From assembly GCA_946480585.1 (NCBI GenBank), contig CAMLKQ010000152.1:1-5698 (forward strand): a stretch of DNA of 5,698 nucleotides. The letters run 5' to 3'. The translations under genes were made by a program, and so were the position numbers. This stretch comes from an uncultured Kangiella sp. (GTDB taxonomy: Bacteria > Pseudomonadota > Gammaproteobacteria > Enterobacterales > DSM-103792). This document shows positions 1-5,698 of this stretch, one piece after another; the first letter of the stretch is position 1; every line of letters begins with the position of its first letter. A model generated the notes under the pieces. That model made no database searches and was not told the DNA's origin. It saw only the letters and a program-made list of their open reading frames with translations.

Positions 1-53
1 TGGGAACCGAAATCCAGAATCAGGATGCGGTGGGCATGAATGTCTTGGCTCAT
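1..53 (-). CDS. guaA: GMP synthase (glutamine-hydrolysing), N-terminal fragment
   Basis: This is the first 17 codons plus two bases of guaA, cut by the left edge of the window. The reverse strand reads MSQDIHAHRILILDFGS, nearly the same as the start of E. coli GuaA (MTENIHKHRILILDFGSQ, from memory); ILILDFGS is the first beta strand of the class I glutamine amidotransferase domain. GuaA converts XMP to GMP in the cytoplasm using ATP and glutamine-derived ammonia, the step after IMP dehydrogenase. The catalytic Cys-His-Glu triad and the ATP-pyrophosphatase domain lie outside the window, so intactness cannot be judged. An AAGG (complement of 62-65) sits 8 nt before the ATG as a plausible ribosome binding site. 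The gene is downstream of guaB on the same strand, the standard guaBA order. Identification is firm despite the short length because both sequence and context agree. Confidence 0.9.
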   Translation of the reverse strand, partial: MSQDIHAHRILILDFGS

Positions 54-135
54 CGTGAAAGCCTTGCTGGTGAGGAAGAATCCGTGCTGCACTTGCGCGC
101 AGCGTGTAACTGCTTTTGCTGGCTACTGAAAGCAC

Positions 136-160
136 ATCGGGATCGCGCTGCGATCCCGAT
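136..160 (-). other. Perfect 11-bp hairpin in the guaB-guaA gap
   Basis: The arms are ATCGGGATCGC (136-146) and GCGATCCCGAT (150-160), perfectly complementary around a 3-nt loop. It lies 20 bp after the guaB stop codon and 82 bp before the guaA start. On the guaBA transcript the stem is followed by GTGCTTTCAG, only three consecutive T, so it is a poor intrinsic terminator. It may be a partial terminator or attenuator, an RNA processing or 3'-stabilising stem, or a short dispersed palindrome. The pairing is seen directly; the role is inferred. The rest of the 127-bp gap shows no convincing gene or promoter. Confidence 0.6.
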
Positions 161-180
161 TTGTTGCCGATTCCGCGCGT

Positions 181-1644
181 TCAATCGACGCGGTAGTTCG
201 GCGCTTCCTTGACGATTTGCACGTCATGAACATGGCTTTCGCGCATGCCGGCCGAGGTCACTTTGACGAACTCGGCTTTGCTGCGCAGCTCTTCAATGGT
301 GCGGCAACCGGTCAAGCCCATGCACGAACGCAAACCGCCCATCATCTGGTGCACGATGGCGACCAGCGAGCCTTTGTACGGCACCCGGCCTTCGATACCT
401 TCCGGCACCAGTTTCTCGGCATCGTTGCTGGCTTGGAAGTAACGATCAGCCGAACCTTGCCGCTGCGCCATCGCACCGAGCGAACCCATGCCGCGATAGC
501 TCTTGTAGCTGCGGCCCTGGAACAATTCGACTTCACCCGGCGCTTCTTCGGTGCCGGCAAGCAGCGAACCGACCATGACCACATGGGCGCCAGCGACGAT
601 CGCTTTGCACATGTCGCCAGAGAACCGGATGCCGCCATCGGCGATGCACGGAATGCCTTTCGCTTTCAGCGCTTCGACCGCGTTGGCCACGGCGGAAATT
701 TGCGGCACGCCGACACCGGTGACGATGCGGGTGGTGCAGATCGAACCGGGACCGATACCGACTTTGACGCCGTCAGCGCCGGCTTCGGCCAGTGCCAGAG
801 CACCGGCAGCGGTCGCGACGTTGCCGCCGATCACCTGCACGCCCGGGTACAGTTGCTTCACTTTGCGCACGCGATCGAGCACGCCTTGCGAATGACCATG
901 CGAGGTGTCGACCAGAATGACGTCGGCACCGGCATGCACCAGCGCGGCGACCCGATCATCGGTGTCGGCACCGGTGCCAACGGCGGCACCGACGCGCAGA
1001 TGACCGAACGCGTCTTTGCAGGCATTCGGTTTGTCAGCGGATTTCTGGATGTCTTTGACGGTGATGAGGCCTTTCAGCCGGAACTGCTTGTCGACCACCA
1101 GCACGCGCTCGATCCGGTGCTTTTGAATGAGATGCAGCGCCTCGTCGAGATCGGCTCCTTCCTGCACGGTAACCAGACGCTCTTTCGGCGTCATCACGGC
1201 AGAAACCGGTTGATCGAGCTGCGTCACGAAACGGACATCGCGACCGGTGACGATACCGACCAGATCCTCGCCATCAATGACCGGCACGCCGGAGATGCCG
1301 TGCTTGGCGGTGAGCGCTTTCAGTTCACGGATGCTGGTGCGCGAGCTGACCGTAATCGGATCGCTGACGACACCGCTTTCGAACTTCTTGACCTTGCGGA
1401 CATGCTCGGCCTGATCGTCGATGGTCAGGTTCTTGTGGATGAAACCGAGACCGCCTTCCTGCGCCAGCGCGATCGCCAACCGGGCTTCCGAGACAGTGTC
1501 CATCGCCGAGGACACCAGCGGAATGTTCAGCTGAATCTCACGGGTCAAGAATGTCTTGAGTTCAGCCTGATGTGGCAGTACTGTGGAGTGCGCTGGCACC
1601 AAAAGCACGTCATCAAACGTCAGCGCTTCACCGATAATCCGCAT
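181..1644 (-). CDS. guaB: Inosine-5'-monophosphate dehydrogenase
   Basis: The 487-residue protein oxidises IMP to XMP with NAD+, the first committed and rate-limiting step of GMP synthesis, as a cytoplasmic TIM-barrel enzyme forming tetramers or octamers. Its length matches E. coli GuaB (488). The barrel begins with [10 protein letters not shown] (8-17). Two CBS domains, which in this family bind regulatory nucleotides, are inserted at about residues 92-205. The catalytic loop [10 protein letters not shown] (298-307) carries the nucleophile Cys303. The IMP phosphate-binding segment is ADGGIR (335-340), followed by YRGMGS (383-388). The mobile flap has the Arg401-Tyr402 pair in DRYFQ that activates water. 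All key residues are present, so the enzyme should be active. The ATG at 1642-1644 aligns with the family start and has GAGGA (complement of 1648-1652) only 3 nt upstream, slightly closer than usual. The gene is transcribed towards guaA and away from xseA. Certain identification. Confidence 0.98.
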   Translation of the reverse strand: MRIIGEALTFDDVLLVPAHSTVLPHQAELKTFLTREIQLNIPLVSSAMDTVSEARLAIALAQEGGLGFIHKNLTIDDQAEHVRKVKKFESGVVSDPITVSSRTSIRELKALTAKHGISGVPVIDGEDLVGIVTGRDVRFVTQLDQPVSAVMTPKERLVTVQEGADLDEALHLIQKHRIERVLVVDKQFRLKGLITVKDIQKSADKPNACKDAFGHLRVGAAVGTGADTDDRVAALVHAGADVILVDTSHGHSQGVLDRVRKVKQLYPGVQVIGGNVATAAGALALAEAGADGVKVGIGPGSICTTRIVTGVGVPQISAVANAVEALKAKGIPCIADGGIRFSGDMCKAIVAGAHVVMVGSLLAGTEEAPGEVELFQGRSYKSYRGMGSLGAMAQRQGSADRYFQASNDAEKLVPEGIEGRVPYKGSLVAIVHQMMGGLRSCMGLTGCRTIEELRSKAEFVKVTSAGMRESHVHDVQIVKEAPNYRVD

Positions 1645-1680
1645 GATTCCTCAAAACCCCGCTGGCAATAGCAAAGCGGA

Positions 1681-1710
1681 ATTATACCGTTTCCTCACGA
1701 AGCTTGTCAC
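1681..1710 (-). promoter_or_regulatory. Sigma-70-type promoter of guaB
   Basis: On the minus strand, GTGACA (complement of 1705-1710, five of six matches to TTGACA) is separated by 18 bp from a perfect TATAAT (complement of 1681-1686). Transcription should begin near 1673-1676, giving a leader of about 30 nt that contains the guaB Shine-Dalgarno GAGGA. The segment after the -10 box reads TCCGCTT, moderately GC-rich. E. coli guaB is under stringent and growth-rate control through a GC-rich discriminator, so similar control is possible here but not shown. I saw no PurR-type operator. The element is in the right place and near consensus, so I consider it likely functional. Confidence 0.8.
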
Positions 1711-1764
1711 ACCACCCGCCGCGAGTTTCTTGCTGGCCATTCCGGTCACGATGCGCGAAAATGC

Positions 1765-1782
1765 CGCGGTTTGCCCACCGCG
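1765..1782 (+). other. GC-rich hairpin in the upstream region of xseA
   Basis: CGCGGT (1765-1770) and ACCGCG (1777-1782) form a perfect 6-bp inverted repeat around a 6-nt loop, 25 bp before the xseA ATG. It is followed by the 8-bp palindrome ACCCGGGT (1788-1795). No Shine-Dalgarno sequence and no convincing plus-strand promoter can be seen between here and the start codon. The hairpin could lie in the xseA leader or be a chance product of GC-rich sequence. The pairing is visible; a role is speculative. Confidence 0.3.
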
Positions 1783-1807
1783 ATGACACCCGGGTACCAC
1801 GCCGCCA

Positions 1808-3166
1808 ATGACGTCCACCCGCAAGGTTTACACCGTCTCCGAGCTGGTCGGCCGCGCCAAGCGCGTGCTGGAACAGGACTTCGGCCTGCTCTGGCTGGAA
1901 GCCGAAATCTCCAATTTCTCTGCACCGCCATCCGGGCATTGGTACTTCACGCTGAAAGACGAAGGCGCCCAGGTACGCTCGGCGTTGTTCCGTAACCGCA
2001 ACCAGCTGCTGAGCTACCGGCCGAAGGACGGCGACAAGGTACTGGTCCGGGCCCGGGTCACCCTGTATGAGCCGCGCGGTGATTTCCAGCTGGTTTGCGA
2101 ATACCTGGAGCCGGCCGGCTTCGGCGCCCTGCAGCAGAAGTTCGAGCAGCTGAAACAGAAGTTGGCCGATGAAGGCCTGTTCAACGCCGAGCGCAAGCGC
2201 GCCTTGCCGCCCTACCCGAGCACCATCGGCGTCATCACCTCGCCGACCGGCGCCGCCATCCGCGATGTGCTCAGCGTGCTGGCGAAGCGGGCACCGTTCA
2301 TCAAAGTCATCGTCTATCCGGCGGTGGTGCAGGGCGCCGAGGCGCCAGCGGCGCTGATCGATGCGCTGAAAATCGCCAACCGCCGGCGCGAATGCGACGT
2401 CCTGCTGCTGACCCGCGGCGGTGGCTCGCTGGAAGACCTGTTCTGCTTCAACGATGAAAAGCTGGCCCGGCAGATCGCCGGCAGCGGCATTCCGGTGGTG
2501 TCGGCAGTCGGCCATGAGGTCGACTTCACCATCGCCGATTTCGTTGCCGACCTGCGCGCACCTACGCCATCCGCCGGCGCGGCGCTGATCTCGCCGGACC
2601 GCGACGGCCTGTTACACCGGCTCGGCCAGCTGCAACACCGTCTGCAGCGAGCGCTTAGCCAAGGCATTGGCCAGCGCCGGATGCGGCTGAGCAGCCTGAG
2701 TGAACGCTTACCAACACCGGAAAAACTGTTGGCCCGGCGAGCGCAGCGGCTCGATGAGCTGCAGGCTCGGCTCAACGCCGGCATGCAGCGGCGCGTGCAG
2801 CAGGCCCGGTTGCAGTTGCGTCATCAGGAGGCCCGCCTGCAGGGCATGGCGCCATCGGTGCGGCTGGCGCGCGCCCGGCACCAGCTCGACCAGCTGCAGC
2901 AGCGGTTAGTGCTCACTGCCAGCCGGTCGATTGACAGCCGACGCACTGCCCTCGCCCGCCTGAGCGGTGGCCTCCAAGGATTGAGCCCGTTGGCGACGCT
3001 GGGTCGCGGTTACAGCCTGACCCGGGTACAAGCCACTCAGACTCTGCTGCACCGGCAGGGCCCACTGGCGCCGGGCACTGTCATTGAAACCCTGCTGGTC
3101 GGCCGCCGGTTGGTGAGCCGGGTCGAGAGCGATACCGTGGACGCCGCTGCCGGCAAGGAGACCTGA
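1808..3166 (+). CDS. xseA: Exodeoxyribonuclease VII large subunit
   Basis: The 452-residue protein is the catalytic subunit of exonuclease VII, which degrades single-stranded DNA from both ends to acid-soluble oligonucleotides and serves in mismatch repair and processing of damaged DNA. E. coli XseA has 456 residues. An N-terminal OB-fold covers about 1-105 (SGHWYFTLKD at 42-51, TLYEPRGDFQ at 85-94). The catalytic domain follows, with GVITSPTGAAIRDV (141-154), RGGGSLEDL (203-211) and GHEVDFTIADFVADLRAPTPSA (235-256). Asp153, Arg203, His236 and Asp239 align with E. coli residues 155, 205, 238 and 241, which mutational work implicates in catalysis (from memory). A long Gln/Arg/Leu-rich coiled coil (about 265-390) should bind several XseB subunits, and SPLATLGRGYS (393-403) is the conserved C-terminal motif. 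The ATG is the only possible start, because an in-frame TGA lies at 1784-1786 with no other start codon between. It lacks a clear Shine-Dalgarno. xseB is not in the window. Confidence 0.97.
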   Translation: MTSTRKVYTVSELVGRAKRVLEQDFGLLWLEAEISNFSAPPSGHWYFTLKDEGAQVRSALFRNRNQLLSYRPKDGDKVLVRARVTLYEPRGDFQLVCEYLEPAGFGALQQKFEQLKQKLADEGLFNAERKRALPPYPSTIGVITSPTGAAIRDVLSVLAKRAPFIKVIVYPAVVQGAEAPAALIDALKIANRRRECDVLLLTRGGGSLEDLFCFNDEKLARQIAGSGIPVVSAVGHEVDFTIADFVADLRAPTPSAGAALISPDRDGLLHRLGQLQHRLQRALSQGIGQRRMRLSSLSERLPTPEKLLARRAQRLDELQARLNAGMQRRVQQARLQLRHQEARLQGMAPSVRLARARHQLDQLQQRLVLTASRSIDSRRTALARLSGGLQGLSPLATLGRGYSLTRVQATQTLLHRQGPLAPGTVIETLLVGRRLVSRVESDTVDAAAGKET

Positions 3167-3169
3167 CCG

Positions 3170-3988
3170 ATGTGGAAACCGCTGCTTGGCCTCTGCTTGC
3201 TCTTCAACGTCTCAGGTGTTGGCGCAGAACCGGAACTGCCGCGCGAAGAGCGGGTTCCCGGCGGTGTCGCGGTACTGGATGTCGGTCCGGCCGATCAGCC
3301 GGCGCCCGACGTTCACTATCAGGGCCAGCCGGTCTTGCTGGTCGCGGTCGCTGAGCGCTGGCAGGCGGTGGTCGGTCTGCCGCTGCACGCGAACGTCGGC
3401 GAGCAGCAACTGACGGTGAACGGCACGCCGCTTGGTTTCAGCATTGCCGACAAGGCTTACGCGACCCAACCATTGAAGGTCGCGCCGAAATTCGTCAACC
3501 CAGACCCAAAAGATGCCGAGCGTATCGCCCGCGAACAGGCACTGATGCAGGCCGCCTTTGCCCGCTTCAGTACGCCGCTGCCGCCACAACTGCTGATGCG
3601 GCAACCCACACCGGGACCACTGAGCAGTTCGTTCGGCTTGCGGCGCGTGTTCAATGGCGAAGCCCGCAACCCGCATTCCGGTCTCGACATCGCCGCACCG
3701 ACCGGCACACCGGTAATCGCGCCGCTGGCCGGCACCGTCGTCGTGACCGGTGATTTCTATTACAACGGCAACACCGTGATCATCGATCACGGTGGTGGTT
3801 TGCTGACCTTGTTTTGTCATCTCGACCGCATCGACGCCAAACCGGACCAGCGCATCACAGCCGGCGAACCGCTTGGCACGGTGGGTGCCACCGGCCGGGT
3901 CACCGGTGCCCACCTGCATTTCTCGGTGAGCCTGAACGGTGCACGGGTCAATCCCGCGCTGTTTTTGTCGCCGACCACTGCTCCGTAA
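3170..3988 (+). CDS. Secreted M23-family (LytM-like) murein endopeptidase
   Basis: This 272-residue precursor is predicted to cleave peptide cross-links of peptidoglycan in the periplasm as a zinc metallopeptidase. Residues 1-19 are a Sec signal peptide (MWKP, hydrophobic core LLGLCLLF, VGA before the likely cut at 19/20). Cys9 lies inside the core and does not fit a lipobox, so it is not a lipoprotein. Residues about 20-100 are a beta-rich N-terminal domain like those that precede M23 domains in other peptidases; a linker follows, with a helical stretch at 113-133. The M23 domain spans about 148-268. By comparison with LytM, His169 and Asp173 (HSGLD) and His250 bind zinc, and His217 (FCHLD) and His248 (HLHF) are catalytic. 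All five are present, unlike in degenerate EnvC/NlpD activators. AAGGAG (3155-3160) lies 9 nt before the ATG. Only 3 bp separate it from xseA, implying one operon. No terminator follows. The exact bond specificity is unknown. Confidence 0.93.
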   Translation: MWKPLLGLCLLFNVSGVGAEPELPREERVPGGVAVLDVGPADQPAPDVHYQGQPVLLVAVAERWQAVVGLPLHANVGEQQLTVNGTPLGFSIADKAYATQPLKVAPKFVNPDPKDAERIAREQALMQAAFARFSTPLPPQLLMRQPTPGPLSSSFGLRRVFNGEARNPHSGLDIAAPTGTPVIAPLAGTVVVTGDFYYNGNTVIIDHGGGLLTLFCHLDRIDAKPDQRITAGEPLGTVGATGRVTGAHLHFSVSLNGARVNPALFLSPTTAP

Positions 3989-3989
3989 T

Positions 3990-4007
3990 TTGTAATAAAA
4001 CTGTCAC
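3990..4007 (+). promoter_or_regulatory. Putative Pho box (PhoB-binding site)
   Basis: The sequence TTGTAAT-AAAA-CTGTCAC consists of two 7-bp half-sites 11 bp apart around an A-rich 4-bp spacer, the architecture of the PhoB box CTGTCAT-AWAW-CTGTCAY. The second half-site matches fully, the first differs at positions 1 and 5, and the spacer matches, giving 16 of 18. It starts one base after the stop of the M23 gene and ends 84 bp before the receptor ATG. A -10-like GTTAAT (4020-4025, four of six) begins 12 bp after the box, close to the 10-bp arrangement known for E. coli phoA. The match and spacing are seen directly. PhoB control of the downstream receptor is inference; chance resemblance remains possible in the one AT-rich stretch of the region. 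Confidence 0.55.
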
Positions 4008-4019
4008 ACTTGCAGCATG

Positions 4020-4025
4020 GTTAAT
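4020..4025 (+). promoter_or_regulatory. Candidate -10 element for the chemoreceptor gene
   Basis: GTTAAT matches TATAAT at four of six positions and stands 12 bp beyond the putative Pho box. In PhoB-activated promoters the Pho box takes the place of a normal -35, so a weak -35 is expected, and none is evident here. Transcription would start near 4032, leaving a leader of about 60 nt. Neither a FliA (sigma-28) promoter of the TAAA-N15-GCCGATAA type nor a sigma-54 -24/-12 element fits in this gap. Weak evidence taken alone. Confidence 0.35.
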
Positions 4026-4090
4026 GCCAACTAGGCTTGCTGGTGCGTTGCCGTTAACGCATTTGCATTCCGCATTTCTGGAGTTGGCAT
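4024..4090 (+). repeat. Long-range inverted repeat around the receptor leader
   Basis: ATGCCAAC (4024-4031) and GTTGGCAT (4083-4090) are perfect 8-bp inverted copies separated by 51 bp. The right arm begins at the last G of the Shine-Dalgarno GGAG (4080-4083) and ends 2 nt before the ATG at 4092. Between them lie a small hairpin TGCGTT/AACGCA (4044-4049 and 4056-4061) and three copies of GCATT (4059, 4065, 4072). If the transcript includes both arms, pairing would close the ribosome binding site. If transcription starts near 4032, the left arm is missing and this is a DNA-level or chance repeat. Confidence 0.35.
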
Positions 4091-4091
4091 C

Positions 4092-5698
4092 ATGGCAGAG
4101 CCTCGCAGCAGTCTTGGCAAACGTTTGTTGACCGTCGTCGGTGGCGGTTTCGGGATCATGGTTGTCGCCGCCTTGATCGGTTTTTCGGTGCTCGGCGGCC
4201 ACGTCAACAATTTGCGCCACGGCTTGGAACTGAACAGCCATTTGGGCGAGTTGACCACGTCATTCAAGACTCAGGTGCAGGAGTGGAAAAACGTTCTGCT
4301 GCGCGGCAGTGACAGCGAACAGCGCAACAAATACTGGAGCCAGTTCAATGCCGAAGCTGACGCGGTGCAGGCCAGCGGTCGGGAACTGGAAAAACACCTG
4401 CGCGAATTCGGGCTGGAAGAAGATGCAGTCCTGATCAACCAGTTCCTGCGCGAACATGAGGAAATGCGCCGCAAATACCGGGAAGGCTACGCCGCGTTTG
4501 AAGCAGCCAGCTACGATCACCGAGCCGGCGACAAAGCGGTCAAGGGAATTGATCGTGCAGCGGGCGAGACCCTGAGCAAACTGCAACAGGATCTCGCCGA
4601 AAAAGTCGCCGCACAAAGTGCCTCCGCTGAAACCGCCAAAGTGGTAGTGGTTATCGTGGTCATCGCGATTTCGGTGACCGTACTGGTGCTGCTGCAAATC
4701 ATGACCAACCGATTGATTGTGCAGCGTACCCGCCGCCTGTTCGAGCACATGGAACGGATGGCGCAGGGGCAATTCCAGCATCCGGTTGCACCGGAAGGCG
4801 ACGATGAACTCGGTGCAATGGCGACCGATCTGGAGCAGGAGCGGCAATTCATTTCCGGATTGATTCGGGAAATCCACAGCGCCTCGAGTGACATCGGCAG
4901 CAGTGCCGGCCAAATCACTCGCGCAGCACAGGAGTTGGCAAGCACCACCGGTGAAGCCGAGCACCGCATTCATCAGGCCGCGAGTGCGCTGACCGAAATG
5001 GCAGCGACGGTACAAGAGGTGGCAAAAAATGCCGCCACCACCGCCCACGCCACCGAGGCAGTGAACAAGTCCGCCAGCGACGCCTTGGCGAAAATGGAGC
5101 GGTCCACCTCGGTGTCACGGCAGCTGGCCGACGAAATGGCGCGTGCCGGCGAGCTGGTGCAGAAACTGCGTGACGACACCCAGAACATTGGCCAGGTACT
5201 GGAAGTCATCAAGGGCATTGCCGAGCAGACCAACCTGCTGGCGCTGAACGCGGCCATTGAAGCGGCGCGCGCCGGTGAACAAGGCCGCGGCTTTGCCGTG
5301 GTGGCCGATGAAGTGCGCAACCTCGCCAAACGTACCCAGGACTCCACCAGCGAGATCCAGCAGATCATCCAGAGCGTGCAAGGCGGTGCGACCAGCGCCG
5401 CCAATGCCATGGAGCAAGGCAACTCGCGCACCCATGAAAGTGCCGAGCAATCCGAACAAGCCCGTGCCGCGCTGGAGCAAATCACCCGCGCTGTCGCCGA
5501 GATCCGTGACATGAACACGCAAGTGGCGGCGGCCGCAGAAGAACAAAGCACGGTGGTCGACGAGATCACCCGCAATGTCAACGGCATCGCGGATGGCGCC
5601 CGCGAAAGCGCGGTGCATGCCCAGCAATCGGCGGGCGTTGCCGGCCAGCTCAATCAGGTCGCCGGTCGCTTGCAGGAGATCGTCGAGAAAGTGCGGGC
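4092..5698 (+). CDS. Methyl-accepting chemotaxis protein (C-terminus beyond the window)
   Basis: An open frame of 535 codons without a stop encodes a transmembrane chemoreceptor that would control CheA through CheW. A first membrane helix (about 12-34, after basic Lys10-Arg11) and a second (184-204) enclose a periplasmic domain of about 150 residues, mostly helical and rich in charge, suggesting a four-helix bundle. It carries [15 protein letters not shown] (58-72) and KYWSQF (80-85). A HAMP linker (about 207-258) contains DELG (238-241) but lacks the usual proline of its first helix. The signalling domain has the invariant hairpin tip [20 protein letters not shown] (371-390) followed by [22 protein letters not shown] (391-412). 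Probable methylation sites are Glu302, Gln308/Glu309 and Glu483/Glu484. GGAG at 4080-4083 is 8 nt before the ATG. The frame ends in the last helix, so few residues should be missing; whether a CheR-tethering pentapeptide follows is unseen. The ligand is unknown. Confidence 0.96.
   Translation, partial: MAEPRSSLGKRLLTVVGGGFGIMVVAALIGFSVLGGHVNNLRHGLELNSHLGELTTSFKTQVQEWKNVLLRGSDSEQRNKYWSQFNAEADAVQASGRELEKHLREFGLEEDAVLINQFLREHEEMRRKYREGYAAFEAASYDHRAGDKAVKGIDRAAGETLSKLQQDLAEKVAAQSASAETAKVVVVIVVIAISVTVLVLLQIMTNRLIVQRTRRLFEHMERMAQGQFQHPVAPEGDDELGAMATDLEQERQFISGLIREIHSASSDIGSSAGQITRAAQELASTTGEAEHRIHQAASALTEMAATVQEVAKNAATTAHATEAVNKSASDALAKMERSTSVSRQLADEMARAGELVQKLRDDTQNIGQVLEVIKGIAEQTNLLALNAAIEAARAGEQGRGFAVVADEVRNLAKRTQDSTSEIQQIIQSVQGGATSAANAMEQGNSRTHESAEQSEQARAALEQITRAVAEIRDMNTQVAAAAEEQSTVVDEITRNVNGIADGARESAVHAQQSAGVAGQLNQVAGRLQEIVEKVR

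Noticed and set aside
30..212. 60-codon plus-strand open frame over the guaA start and the guaB-guaA gap
   Set aside because: It overlaps the guaA start and the guaB end in antisense, has no ribosome binding site and no recognisable motif.
217..1671. 484-codon open frame on the plus strand opposite guaB
   Set aside because: It is antisense to an unmistakable guaB, its product is low-complexity (His/Asp/Arg/Gly-rich) and it resembles no family. Long antisense frames are common in GC-rich genes with strong third-position bias.
1682..2515. 277-codon minus-strand open frame across the guaB promoter region and xseA
   Set aside because: It overlaps the conserved xseA frame, would cover the guaB promoter, and has a biased Gln/Arg/Ala composition without recognisable motifs.
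3212..3919. 235-codon minus-strand open frame opposite the M23 gene
   Set aside because: The plus strand encodes a complete M23 enzyme with all active-site residues; this frame is its shadow.
4001..4015. Possible sigma-54 -24/-12 element (TGTCACACTTGCA)
   Set aside because: The spacing between the TGTCAC and TTGCA parts is several bases too short for RpoN recognition, and the invariant GG is absent.
3989..4016. Intrinsic terminator after the M23 gene
   Set aside because: No GC-rich stem followed by a T-tract is present; the A-rich run is better explained as the spacer of the Pho box.
3996..4022. Possible sigma-28 (FliA) promoter starting with TAAA at 3996
   Set aside because: After the 15-bp spacer the sequence is GCATGGTT, far from GCCGATAA.
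4017..4034. Tiny upstream frame ATG GTT AAT GCC AAC TAG before the receptor
   Set aside because: It has no Shine-Dalgarno and overlaps the candidate -10 element, so it would probably lie upstream of the transcript start.
4260..5048. 262-codon minus-strand open frame, and further minus-strand frames to 5653, opposite the chemoreceptor
   Set aside because: They lie antisense to the receptor, whose membrane helices and signalling domain are clear. The hydrophobic and Cys-rich products are artefacts of complementing receptor codons.

Overview
The window is GC-rich chromosomal DNA (about 60% by eye) from a Gram-negative bacterium, most likely a gammaproteobacterium. The evidence is housekeeping genes close to their Escherichia coli counterparts, guaB and xseA placed back to back as in enterobacteria, and a polar-flagellate-style chemoreceptor. 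The genus cannot be named from this sequence.

Layout. On the minus strand lie the first 17 codons of guaA (1-53) and, upstream of them, a complete guaB (181-1644). Together they form a guaBA operon making GMP from IMP. The 127-bp gap between them carries a perfect 11-bp hairpin (136-160). A divergent intergenic region (1645-1807) holds a clear sigma-70-type promoter for guaB. On the plus strand, xseA (1808-3166, exonuclease VII large subunit) is followed after 3 bp by a secreted M23-family murein endopeptidase (3170-3988). The two very probably share a transcript. After a 103-bp gap, a transmembrane methyl-accepting chemotaxis protein starts at 4092 and runs off the right edge, probably only a few residues short of its end.

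Function. guaB and guaA do consecutive steps of guanine nucleotide synthesis. xseA is a DNA repair and mismatch-repair nuclease subunit; its partner xseB is not here. The M23 enzyme acts on peptidoglycan in the periplasm, and the chemoreceptor feeds CheA/CheW. These are ordinary genes.

The most interesting signal is regulatory. One base after the stop codon of the M23 gene, and 84 bp before the chemoreceptor ATG, lies an 18-bp sequence (3990-4007) that matches the PhoB-binding Pho box at 16 of 18 positions, with a -10-like element after it. This suggests a chemoreceptor induced by phosphate starvation. I found no mobile elements, CRISPR arrays, tRNA or rRNA genes, and no evidence of a wholly new system. 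The long open frames opposite guaB, xseA, the M23 gene and the receptor are shadows of GC-rich coding sequence.
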